Assembly (NCBI RefSeq): GCF_000429065.1
Contig: NZ_KE386844.1
Location: forward strand, 376,109-440,108
Direction of reading: 5' to 3'
Origin: Silanimonas lenta DSM 16282
GTDB lineage: Bacteria; Pseudomonadota; Gammaproteobacteria; Xanthomonadales; Xanthomonadaceae
Length of the DNA: 64,000 nt
Shown here piece by piece: positions 35,724 through 44,991 of this stretch; the stretch's first letter is position 1; the number at the start of each line of letters is the position of its first letter. The position numbers were made by a program, and so were the translations under genes. The notes beneath the pieces were generated by a model that saw nothing but the letters and a program-made list of their open reading frames with translations, made no database searches and was not told the origin of the DNA.

Positions 35724-38700
35724 GCCCCGCGCGGCCGGCGGCGCCGGCCTCGGTATTTCCGGCCGGCTCGCCCGTGCCTTCCAGGAGAACCCGCTCACCC
35801 CGGTGCTGGCGCTGGCGGCCCTGATCCTTGGTCTCGTGGCGGTGCTGATCACCCCGCGCGAGGAAGAGCCGCAGATCGACGTCACCATGGCCAATGTCTT
35901 CGTGCCCTTCCCGGGCTCGGCGGCCGAGGACGTGGAATCGCTGGTCAGCGTGCCCCTGCAGCAGAAGCTGGCCGAGGTCGAGGGCGTCAAGCACGTCTAT
36001 GCCATGAGCCGTCCCGGCCTCGCCGTGGTGACGGTGGAGTTCGATGTCGGCATCCCGCGCCGCGACGCCCTGGTGCGCCTGCACAACCAGGTCTTCGCCC
36101 ATGCCGACTTCGTGCCGCCGGGGCTCGGCGTCGGCCCGCCGCTGGTGCGGCCGATGGGCATCGACGACGTGCCGGTGATGGCGGTGACGCTGTGGACCGA
36201 GGACCCCGAGCGCGGCGCCACCGAGCTCGGCGCCGTGGCCCGCACCCTCGAGACCGAACTCAAGCGCGTGCCCGGCACCCGCGATGTCTACACCCTCGGC
36301 GCCCCGGACCGCGCCGTGGTGGTAGAGCTCGACGCCACCCGGTTGGCCGCGCATGGCATGACGGTGAGCGAGCTTTCGCAGTCCTTGGCCGCCGCCAATG
36401 TGGTGCTGCAGGCCGGCGAGCGTGTGGACACCGAAGGCCGCCAGCGGCCGGTCACCGCTGGCACCTTCCTCGCCAATGCCGAGGACGTGGCCGAGCTGGT
36501 GATCGGGCTGGCCAATGGCGAGCCCCTGCGCCTCGCCGACGTGGCGCGCATCCGCGAGGCCGCCGACCTGCCCACCGAGTACGTCTGGCACGCCCTCGGC
36601 GCCGGCGCGGCACGGGTGGGCGAGACAGGCCCGCTCGATCTGGCCCCGGCGGTGACCCTGGCCATCGCCAAGAAGCCGGGCGCCAATGCCTCCGACATCA
36701 CCGCCGCCATCCGCGAGCGGCTGGCCACCCTCGAAGGCGCGCTGATCCCGGAGGGCGTGAACGTCACCGTCACCCGCGACTACGGCTTCACCGCCAACGA
36801 AAAGGCGATGACGCTGATCAAGAAACTGGTGTTCGCCACCATGGCCGTGGTGCTGCTGGTGCTGGTGGCGCTGGGCTGGCGCGAGGCGCTGGTGGTGGGC
36901 GCGGCGGTGATCCTGACGCTCGCCGTCACTCTGTTCGCCAGTTGGGCGATGGGCTTCACCATCAACCGCGTCTCGTTGTTCGCCCTGATCTTCGCCATCG
37001 GCATCCTCGTCGACGACGCCATCGTGGTGGTGGAGAACATCCACCGCCACATGACCCTCGGCGGCAAGACCCTGCGCGAGGCCCTGCCGGCGGCGGTGGA
37101 CGAGATCGGCGGCCCGACCATCCTCGCCACCTTCACGGTGATCGCCGCCCTGCTGCCGATGGCCTTCGTCACCGGCCTGATGGGGCCATACATGCGGCCG
37201 ATCCCGATCAATGCCTCGGTGGGCATGCTGCTCTCGCTGCTGATCGCGCTCACCGTCACGCCCTGGCTCGCGGTGAAGCTGCTCTCGCGGCACTACGCCC
37301 GCCTCGGCGAGGGCGGCGGCCACGGCCATGGCGGCATCGCCGCCCGCCTGCATGGCCTGTTCGACCGGCTGATGCGGCCTTTCCTCGACCCGGCCCGCGG
37401 CGGCCGGCGCCGGCAGTGGCTGTTCCTCGGCATCGGCGGCGCGGTGGCACTCTCGCTCGGCCTGGTGCTGGTGCAGTGGGTGGTGCTGAAGATGCTGCCC
37501 TTCGACAACAAGTCGGAGGTGCAGGTGGTGGTGGACCTGCCCGAGGGCAGCCCGCTGGAGCGCACCAATGCCCTGCTGCTGGAACTGGCCGCGGTGGTGC
37601 GCGAGCGCCCCGAGGTGGCCGACGTGCAGGGCTATGCCGGCACCTCGGCGCCGGTGAACTTCAATGGCCTCGTGCGCCAGTACTACCTGCGCCGCGGCGC
37701 CAACCTCGGCGACCTGCAGGTCAACCTCGTCGACAAGCACGCCCGCGACCGCAAGAGCCACGACATCGCCCGCGAGCTGCGTCCGCTGCTGCAGCCCATC
37801 GCCGAGCGCTACGGCGCGGCGCTGAAGGTGGTGGAAGTGCCGCCCGGCCCGCCGGTGCTGGCGCCGCTGGTGGCCGAGGTCTACGGCCCGGATGCCGAGG
37901 CCGTGCGCCGCATCGCCCGCGGCCTCGAGCGCCTTGCCCGTGACACCGAGGGCCTGGTGGACATCGACACCAGCCTCGAGGCCGAGGGCGCGCTGCGCGA
38001 GACCGTGGTGGTGGACCGCGTCCGTGCTGCCCGCCTCGGTGTCAGCCAGCAGGCCATCGCCCAGACCCTGGCGCTGGCGGTGGGCGGCAGCGATGCCACC
38101 TACCTGCGCGATGGTGCCGCCAAGCAGGCGGTGCCGGTGCGCCTGCGCCTGCCGGCCGGCGACCAGGCGCGGATCGAGGAACTGCTGGCGCTCAAGGTGC
38201 GGGCGCAGGACGGCCGCCTGATCCCGCTGGTGGAGCTGGTGGAGGTGCGCCGCGAGCCCTGGGAGCCGGTGCTGATGCAGAAGGACCTGCTGCCGGTGGT
38301 CTATGTGATGGCCGACGAGGCCGGCCGGCTCGACTCGCCGCTCTATGGCATGTTCTCGCTGGTGGGCCGGGTGGACGAGCTCGACGCCGGGGTGCCGGTG
38401 ACCCAGCGCTTCTTCAGCGCGCCGGACGATCCGCTCGCCTTCACCATCAAGTGGGATGGCGAATGGCAGGTGACCTGGCAGACCTTCCGCGACATGGGCC
38501 TTGCCTATGCCGCCGGCCTGGTGCTGATCTACCTGCTGATCGTGGCGCAGTTCCGCAGCTACGTGGTGCCGCTCGTCATCATGGCGCCGATCCCGCTCAC
38601 CGTGATCGGCGTGATGCCCGGCCATGCCCTGCTCGGCGCGCAGTTCACCGCCACCAGCATGATCGGCATGATCGCGCTGGCCGGCATCATCGTCCGCAAC

Positions 38701-38982
38701 TCCATCCTGCTCGTGGACTTCATCAACCACGAGATCGCCAATGGCCGCGACCTCGCCGATGCGGTGGTCGAGGCCTGCGCGGTGCGTGCGCAGCCGATCG
38801 GCCTCACGGCGCTGGCGGCCATGCTGGGGGCGCTGTTCATCCTCGACGACCCGATCTTCAATGGTCTGGCCATCAGCCTGATCTTCGGCATCGCCGTCTC
38901 CACCCTGCTCACCCTGGTGGTGATCCCGCTGCTCTACTTCGCCTGGCTGCGCTGGCGCGGCCAGGCGGGGGTGGCGGCCTGA
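35716..38982 (+). CDS. RND efflux permease in the sulfide operon
   Basis: 1088 residues. This is a complete RND pump with 12 helices in two halves and two periplasmic domains. The N-terminal helix is followed by TPREEEPQIDVTMANVFVPFPGS, and the proton-relay pair is in helix 4 (FAIGILVDDAIVVVENIHRHM). It belongs to a branch distinct from the MexF-like pump at 11345-14605. The second half includes FRSYVVPLVIMAPIPLTVIG. Linkage to sulfide genes suggests export of a toxic sulfur species or of compounds that accumulate under sulfide. The substrate is unknown. Confidence 0.92.
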   Translation: MSEPRAAGGAGLGISGRLARAFQENPLTPVLALAALILGLVAVLITPREEEPQIDVTMANVFVPFPGSAAEDVESLVSVPLQQKLAEVEGVKHVYAMSRPGLAVVTVEFDVGIPRRDALVRLHNQVFAHADFVPPGLGVGPPLVRPMGIDDVPVMAVTLWTEDPERGATELGAVARTLETELKRVPGTRDVYTLGAPDRAVVVELDATRLAAHGMTVSELSQSLAAANVVLQAGERVDTEGRQRPVTAGTFLANAEDVAELVIGLANGEPLRLADVARIREAADLPTEYVWHALGAGAARVGETGPLDLAPAVTLAIAKKPGANASDITAAIRERLATLEGALIPEGVNVTVTRDYGFTANEKAMTLIKKLVFATMAVVLLVLVALGWREALVVGAAVILTLAVTLFASWAMGFTINRVSLFALIFAIGILVDDAIVVVENIHRHMTLGGKTLREALPAAVDEIGGPTILATFTVIAALLPMAFVTGLMGPYMRPIPINASVGMLLSLLIALTVTPWLAVKLLSRHYARLGEGGGHGHGGIAARLHGLFDRLMRPFLDPARGGRRRQWLFLGIGGAVALSLGLVLVQWVVLKMLPFDNKSEVQVVVDLPEGSPLERTNALLLELAAVVRERPEVADVQGYAGTSAPVNFNGLVRQYYLRRGANLGDLQVNLVDKHARDRKSHDIARELRPLLQPIAERYGAALKVVEVPPGPPVLAPLVAEVYGPDAEAVRRIARGLERLARDTEGLVDIDTSLEAEGALRETVVVDRVRAARLGVSQQAIAQTLALAVGGSDATYLRDGAAKQAVPVRLRLPAGDQARIEELLALKVRAQDGRLIPLVELVEVRREPWEPVLMQKDLLPVVYVMADEAGRLDSPLYGMFSLVGRVDELDAGVPVTQRFFSAPDDPLAFTIKWDGEWQVTWQTFRDMGLAYAAGLVLIYLLIVAQFRSYVVPLVIMAPIPLTVIGVMPGHALLGAQFTATSMIGMIALAGIIVRNSILLVDFINHEIANGRDLADAVVEACAVRAQPIGLTALAAMLGALFILDDPIFNGLAISLIFGIAVSTLLTLVVIPLLYFAWLRWRGQAGVAA

Positions 38983-39090
38983 GCGCCCGGGGCCGGGCCC
39001 GGCTGCCTGGCCCCGGTGCCCGCCACGGGCCGGTCTTGCCCGGCCCGGCCTTGCCGTAAGCTCCCTGCTCATCGCATAGGGAGTCCGTGC

Positions 39091-39210
39091 ATGGCCCACA
39101 AGAAGCTGAGCGACGTGCTGCGCGCCCATCCGGCGCAGTTCGAGCTCCGGGAATCCGCCCTTCCGGGCACCGGCGCCAAGGTGATCCATGCCCGGCTGCG
39201 CAACGGCTGA
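39091..39210 (+). CDS. Small hypothetical protein of 39 residues
   Basis: MAHKKLSDVLRAHPAQFELR begins this short ORF, which ends HARLRNG. It has a ribosome site (GGGAG) about 8 bases before the ATG. It ends at 39210, immediately before the DUF3224 gene, so the two look co-translated. It is charged and soluble, without signal or membrane segment. It is not recognised as part of a family. It could be the 5' remnant of a longer gene, but no continuation is visible in another frame. Confidence 0.55.
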   Translation: MAHKKLSDVLRAHPAQFELRESALPGTGAKVIHARLRNG

Positions 39211-39219
39211 GTGCCTGCC

Positions 39220-39621
39220 ATGAACTGCATCGAAGGGCCCTTCCACGTCCGCATGCTGCCCGAGGCGCTGGCGCATCTCGACGCCCCGCTCGGGATGTCG
39301 CGCTTCCGCCTCGACAAGCGCTACGAGGGCGTGCTCGATGCCGTGGGCCGGGGCGAGATGCTGGCGCTGCGCACCGCGGTGGAAGGCTCGGCGGGCTATG
39401 TGGCGCTGGAATACGTGGAAGGCACCCTGGCCGGCCGCCGCGGCAGCTTCGTGCTGCAGCACAGCGGGGTGATGGAGCGCGGCATGAAGCGCCTGTTCCT
39501 CGAGGTGGTGCCCGATTCCGGCACCGGCGAGCTCGCGGGCCTCTCAGGCCGCATGGGCATCGATATCGCCGGCGGCGAGCATTTCTACCGCTTCGAGTAT
39601 TCCCTGCCGGGGGCGGAATGA
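39220..39621 (+). CDS. DUF3224-family protein
   Basis: 133 residues from ATG 39220 (alternative GTG 39211). It is a small single-domain beta-barrel protein; DUF3224 members have an allene-oxide-cyclase-like barrel with an unknown ligand. The features are LDKRYEGVLDAVGRGEML, YVALEYVEGTLAGRRGSFVLQHSGVM and the closing GEHFYRFEYSLP. It is cytoplasmic. The stop overlaps the esterase ATG by four bases. The function is not known for the family. Confidence 0.85.
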   Translation: MNCIEGPFHVRMLPEALAHLDAPLGMSRFRLDKRYEGVLDAVGRGEMLALRTAVEGSAGYVALEYVEGTLAGRRGSFVLQHSGVMERGMKRLFLEVVPDSGTGELAGLSGRMGIDIAGGEHFYRFEYSLPGAE

Positions 39622-40514
39622 GCCGTGCCGCCGTGCCTGCCCGGTGCCCGGCTCGCCTCGCCCTTGCCCTGTCGCTGGGAGCCACCGTGCTGGCCGGGCC
39701 TCCGGCGGGTGCCGCGGATTCCCGGCCATCCACCGTGGCCGATCCGCGGCGATTCGAGACCTTTGAACTCGTCCTGCCCCGCCTGGAGGCCACGCGCACG
39801 GTGCGGGTCTACCTGCCACCCGGCTATGCCGGCTGCCGGGGCTGCCGCTATCCCGTGCTGTACTTCCTCGATGGCCAGAACCTCTTCGATGCCGCCACCA
39901 GCTTCGCCGGCGAATGGCAGGCCGACGAGACCCTGGATGCCCTGTACCGCGCCCATGGGCTGGCCTTCATCGCGGTGGCCATCGACCACGGCGGCGGAGC
40001 GCGGGTGCAGGAGCTTTCGGTGTGGGAGAACCCGCGGTTCGCCCCGGCGCGGGGCGAGGCCTTCCTCGACGATCTCGTGGCCGTGGTGAAGCCGGCCATC
40101 GAGGCACGCTACCGCACCCGCCGTGATGCAGCCTCCACCACCATCGCCGGCAGCTCGATGGGCGCCCTGATGGCGCAGGCGGCGCTGTTGCGGCATCCCG
40201 AATCCTTTGGCCGGGGCCTTCTGTTCTCGCCGAGCTGGTGGTTCTCGCCGGCCATCGCCACGGAGGCGGCGCAGCGCGCCCTGCAGCCGGGGCAGCGTAC
40301 CTACGTGATGGTGGGCACGGCGGAGGGCGGCACGGTGCAGGCGGATGCCCGGGCCATGGTGGAGCGCTGGCGCGCCCGGCTTCCCGAAGGCGCGGCGATC
40401 GAGTTCGTGGAGCAGCCGGGAGCCGGCCATACGGAGGCCAGCTGGGCGGCAGCCCTGCCGGCGGCGCTGTGCTGGCTGCAGGCCGGAGCCTGTACGGACG
40501 GCCAGGGCGGCTAG
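39618..40514 (+). CDS. Esterase D-like alpha/beta hydrolase, exported
   Basis: 298 residues with a signal peptide (ALSLGATVLAGPPAGAADS). It is an esterase of the enterochelin-esterase/putative-hydrolase type: oxyanion region LYFLDGQNLFD, nucleophile elbow GSSMGALMA, a late acidic residue around EGGTVQAD, and catalytic His in GAGHTEASW. It would act in the periplasm or outside the cell. Natural substrates could be siderophore esters or short acyl esters; neither is indicated by neighbours. The stop TAG overlaps the -10 box of tatD. Confidence 0.82.
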   Translation: MSRAAVPARCPARLALALSLGATVLAGPPAGAADSRPSTVADPRRFETFELVLPRLEATRTVRVYLPPGYAGCRGCRYPVLYFLDGQNLFDAATSFAGEWQADETLDALYRAHGLAFIAVAIDHGGGARVQELSVWENPRFAPARGEAFLDDLVAVVKPAIEARYRTRRDAASTTIAGSSMGALMAQAALLRHPESFGRGLLFSPSWWFSPAIATEAAQRALQPGQRTYVMVGTAEGGTVQADARAMVERWRARLPEGAAIEFVEQPGAGHTEASWAAALPAALCWLQAGACTDGQGG

Positions 40515-40528
40515 AATCCCGCCCCGCC

Positions 40529-41350
40529 ATGAATCCCTACCGCAGCACCTTTCCGCACGCGCTGGTCGATATCGGCGCCAACCTCACCCACGAGAGCTTC
40601 CGCCACGACTTCGATGCCATGCTGGAGCGCGCCCGCGAGGCCGGCGTTCGGCAGCTGGTGGTCACCGGCGCCTCGCGCACGGGCTCGCGCGAGGCGCTGG
40701 CGCTGGCCCGCGCCCACCCGGGCCGGCTGTTCGCCACCGCCGGCGTGCATCCGCACCATGCCCTCGAGCTGACCGACGAGGCGGTGGCCGAGCTGCGCGC
40801 CCTGCTCGCCGAGCCCGAGGTGGTGGCGGTGGGCGAATGCGGCCTCGATTACTTCCGCGATTTCTCGCCGCGCCATGCCCAGCGCCGGGCCTTCGAGCGC
40901 CAGCTGGAGCTGGCGGTGGAATGCCAAAAGCCGCTGTTCCTGCACCAGCGCGACGCCCATGACGATTTCCTCGCCATCCTCAGGCCCTTCCTGCCGAAGT
41001 GCGGGCCGGCGGTGGTGCACTGCTTCACCGGCGACGAGCGCGCGCTGATGGAGTCGCTGGAGGCCGGCTGCTTCATTGGCATCACCGGCTGGCTTTGCGA
41101 CGAGCGCCGCGGCCAGCACCTGCGCGAGCTGGTGAAACGCATCCCGGCCGAACGCCTGATGGTGGAGACCGACTGCCCCTACCTGCTGCCGCGCACGCTG
41201 AAGCCCACGCCGAAGGACCGCCGCAACGAGCCGGCCTTCCTGCCGCACATCGTGCAGGAACTGGCCCGCGACCGCGGCGAGGACGTGGCGGTGACGGCAG
41301 CCACCACCACCGCCACCGCGCGCGCTTTCTTCCGTCTGCCGGAGGCCTAG
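40529..41350 (+). CDS. tatD: TatD-family metal-dependent DNase
   Basis: 273 residues. TatD is a 3'-5' exonuclease of single-stranded DNA and RNA with a TIM-barrel fold. It has DIGANLTHESF near the start, GVHPHHA, the Glu ligand in VGECGLDYFRD, His ligands in FLHQRDAHDDF and VHCFTG, and MVETDCPYLLPR near the end. The HPHH form replaces the more common HPH. TAGAAT at 40512-40517 is a likely -10, giving a very short leader. The stop overlaps the ABC permease stop on the other strand. Confidence 0.93.
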   Translation: MNPYRSTFPHALVDIGANLTHESFRHDFDAMLERAREAGVRQLVVTGASRTGSREALALARAHPGRLFATAGVHPHHALELTDEAVAELRALLAEPEVVAVGECGLDYFRDFSPRHAQRRAFERQLELAVECQKPLFLHQRDAHDDFLAILRPFLPKCGPAVVHCFTGDERALMESLEAGCFIGITGWLCDERRGQHLRELVKRIPAERLMVETDCPYLLPRTLKPTPKDRRNEPAFLPHIVQELARDRGEDVAVTAATTTATARAFFRLPEA

Positions 41351-42140
41351 CTGCGCAGGCCCACGCCGCGCTGCAGCAGCCACAGGCCGAACCAGCCCAG
41401 GGCCAGCACGAAGCCCAGCATCACCGCATAGGCGCTCCACAGCGGCACGTCGCTCACCCCGAGCAGGCCGTAGCGGAAGCCGTTCACCATGTAGAAGATC
41501 GGGTTGGCGTGGGTGGCGGCGCTGGCCCAGCCGGGCAGCAGGCTGGCCGAATAGAACACGCCGCCGAGGTAGGTGAGCGGGGTGAGCACGAAGGTGGGGA
41601 TGATGGCGATGTCGTCGAACTTCTTGGCGTAGACGGCGTTCACGAAGCCGGCCAGCGAGAAGATCACCGCGCCGAGGAACACCGTGCTCAGCGTCACCGC
41701 CCAGTCGTGCACCCGCACATGGGTGAACAGCATGGCCACCACCAGCACGATGGCGCCCACCATGAAGCCGCGCAGCACCGCGCCGCCCACATAGCCGGCC
41801 AGGATCACCCAGTTCGGCAGCGGCGCCACCAGCAGCTCCTCGATGTGGCGGCCGAACTTGGCGCCGAAGAAGCTGGAGCTGATGTTGCCGTAGGCGTTCT
41901 GGATCACCGACATCATCACCAGCCCGGGGACGATGAAGTCGAGGTAGGAAAAGCCGCCCATGTCGCCGATCCTGCTGCCGATGAGCTTGCCGAAGATCAG
42001 GAAATAGAGCGTCATGGTGATCGCCGGCGGCACCAGGGTCTGCCCCCAGATGCGCAGGATGCGCGTGAGCTCGCGGCGGATGATGGTGCGGAAGGCGGTC
42101 CAGTTCGGGTTGGCCGCGGCCATCGCGGTGTCGGTCGCGT

Positions 42141-42144
<4 letters not shown>
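41347..42144 (-). CDS. ABC-2 type exporter permease (YadH/NodJ-like)
   Basis: 265 residues with six hydrophobic helices and the ABC-2 membrane pattern. It has a conserved start (FRTIIRRELTRILRIWGQTLVPPAITMTLYFLIFGKLIG), a central SSSFFGAKFGRHIEELLVAPLPNW, and a C-terminal FYMVNGFRYGLLG. It pairs with the ATPase upstream on this strand, with ATGA overlap. This YadGH-like pair is widespread and its substrate is undefined. The gene is tail-to-tail with tatD. Confidence 0.92.
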
Positions 42145-43091
<947 letters not shown>

Positions 43092-43184
43092 GGGCCCGGG
43101 GCGCGGTTGGCAGGAAGGAAGCGGCAAGTATAGGCGCCGTGCCGCGGGGGCAGGCGCCGGCACGGCCGGGGCCGCCGCCGCGCT

Positions 43185-44060
43185 TCAGCGACCCGCCGCC
43201 TCGGCCGCCAGCAGGGCGGCCTTGCGCTCCTGGCCCCAGCGGTAGCCGCCGAGGCCGCCGTCGCCGCGCAGCACGCGGTGGCAGGGCACCAGCACCGCCA
43301 CCGGGTTGGCCCCGCAGGCCGAGCCGACCGCGCGGCTGGCCCTGGCAGCACCGATGCCGGCGGCCACCTCGGCGTAGGAGCGCGTCTCGCCCAGCGGAAT
43401 GCCCTGCAGGAAGCGCCAGACCCGCTGCTGGAAGGCGGTGCCGCGCAGGTCGAGCGGGATGGCGGGCAGGGGGCGCAGGCTCCCGAGGTGGGCGTCGAGC
43501 GCCGCGATCCAGGCATCCAGCGCGGCGACCGCGCCGGCAGTGGCCGCATCGCCGCCATCGCGCCGGTCGGCCGGGCTGCGGAGCCGCTGGGCTTTCGGGA
43601 ACTCGCAGGACAGCTGCGCGCTGGCCGCGGCCTCGCCGTCCACGAACTGGGCGAAGCACACCCCGCGCGCGGTGGCCGCCATGGCCAGCGGGCCCAGCCG
43701 GGTCTCGCGCAGCGCCCAGTAGATGCACTCGCCCGGCGCGCCCTCGCGATAGGCCGAGGGCGTCATGCCCAATGCGCGTTGGGCTTCGCCGTACACCCGG
43801 CTGGGCGAGCCGAAGCCGGCCTCGAGGATGGCGTCGGTGACGCGGCTGCCGGACTTCAGCGCGGCCTTCAGGCGGCCGAGCCGGGCGGCGTCCTGCAGGG
43901 CCTTGGGCGACAGGCCGACCAGCCGGGTGAAGCGCCGCTGGAAGGCCGAAGGGGACAGCCCCACCTCGGCGGCGAGGTCGGCCAGCGGCCAGGCCTCGTC
44001 GGCGCGGGCGGCGATGCGGCGGGCGAGTTCGATCAGGACCTCGGGGCTGGCGGCAGGCAT
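43185..44060 (-). CDS. AraC-type HTH fused to O6-methylguanine-DNA methyltransferase
   Basis: 291 residues from ATG 44060. The first about 95 residues are an AraC helix-turn-helix pair (LADLAAEVGLSPSAFQRRFTRLVGLSPKALQDAARLGR). The rest is a methyltransferase with active Cys in the NPVAVLVPCHRVLRGDGGLGGYRWG motif. It repairs O6-methylguanine by transfer to its own Cys. It corresponds to the Ada protein without the N-terminal methylphosphotriester-sensing Cys domain. It may therefore be a repair enzyme with a regulatory HTH that cannot be switched on by phosphotriester transfer. Confidence 0.9.
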   Translation of the reverse strand: MPAASPEVLIELARRIAARADEAWPLADLAAEVGLSPSAFQRRFTRLVGLSPKALQDAARLGRLKAALKSGSRVTDAILEAGFGSPSRVYGEAQRALGMTPSAYREGAPGECIYWALRETRLGPLAMAATARGVCFAQFVDGEAAASAQLSCEFPKAQRLRSPADRRDGGDAATAGAVAALDAWIAALDAHLGSLRPLPAIPLDLRGTAFQQRVWRFLQGIPLGETRSYAEVAAGIGAARASRAVGSACGANPVAVLVPCHRVLRGDGGLGGYRWGQERKAALLAAEAAGR

Positions 44061-44193
44061 GGCGGGGCGGGAACCGGGGCGAAGGCGGATCCGATCATCG
44101 CCGCCGGGCGGCCGTCCCGCACTCCGGTTCTTGCAGGGCCTTCGCCTGCCGTGGAGGCCGCCGGGCGATAATTCCGCCCCTGTTCCCGTCCGG

Positions 44194-44955
44194 ATGGCGT
44201 CCTTGATCCCGCATTTCCCCCTGAAGCTGGTGGCCAAGCGCATGCTGGCCCCGGCGGTGGCCCACCTGAGCTTCCTGCGCGCCGATGGGCAGGCCCTCGA
44301 CTACCTGCCGGGCCAGTTCATCCAGGTGCACCTCACCGGCCGCGACGGCCAGCCCACCAAGCGCAGCTATTCGCTCGCCACCATCCACGACCATGCCCTG
44401 GGGCCCGGCGAGGCGGTGGACATCGCCGTGTCCTTCGTGCCCGGCGGCACCGCCACCGCCCTGTTCGAGGCCCTGCAGCCGGGCGACGAGATCGAGGCCA
44501 GCGGGCCCTTCGGCCGCTTCTGCCTGATGCCGGGCGACGCCAACCGGCGCTATCTGCTGATCGCCACCGGCACCGGCGTCACGCCCTACCGCTCGATGCT
44601 GCCCCTGCTGGAGCAGGCGATCCGCGAGCGCGGCATCGAGGTGGTGCTGCTGTTCGGCGCCCGCAGCGAGCAGGAACTGATCTATGCCGAGGACTTCCGC
44701 GCCGTGGCGGCGCGCCATCCCGGCCGCTTCCGCTTCATGCCCTGCTACTCGCGCGAGTTCAACGAGGCGGCCGGCCCCGATGCCCGCCGCGGCTACGTCA
44801 CCGAGCATCTCGCCGCGCTCGCGCCGCAGCCCGAGGGCGACATCGCCTATCTTTGCGGCAACCCCAACATGGTCGATGCCGCCTTCGCCGCCCTGAAGGC
44901 CGCCGGCCTGCCGGCGCCGCACATCCGCCGCGAGAAGTACGTCAGCGGCAAGTAG
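44194..44955 (+). CDS. fpr: Ferredoxin--NADP+ reductase
   Basis: 253 residues. It exchanges electrons between NADPH and ferredoxin or flavodoxin. FAD motif RSYSLATIHD and the NADP-binding segments TGTGVTPYRSML, VLLFGARSEQELIY and YLCGNPNMVD are in order. The C-terminal tail HIRREKYVSGK is of the bacterial FPR type. A GATAAT box at 44167-44172 may serve as -10, about 22 bases before ATG 44194. It is separated from the divergent methyltransferase by 133 bases. Confidence 0.93.
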   Translation: MASLIPHFPLKLVAKRMLAPAVAHLSFLRADGQALDYLPGQFIQVHLTGRDGQPTKRSYSLATIHDHALGPGEAVDIAVSFVPGGTATALFEALQPGDEIEASGPFGRFCLMPGDANRRYLLIATGTGVTPYRSMLPLLEQAIRERGIEVVLLFGARSEQELIYAEDFRAVAARHPGRFRFMPCYSREFNEAAGPDARRGYVTEHLAALAPQPEGDIAYLCGNPNMVDAAFAALKAAGLPAPHIRREKYVSGK

Positions 44956-44991
44956 CCTCCCGCCCGGCCCGATTCCGCCCAGGAGCCCCCG

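Noticed and set aside
35479..39462. Very long open frame (1327 codons) on the minus strand opposite the RND operon
   Set aside because: It is antisense to clear RND fusion and permease genes, is rich in His/Gln/Arg as expected from reverse reading of GC-rich codons, and has no recognisable domain or start.
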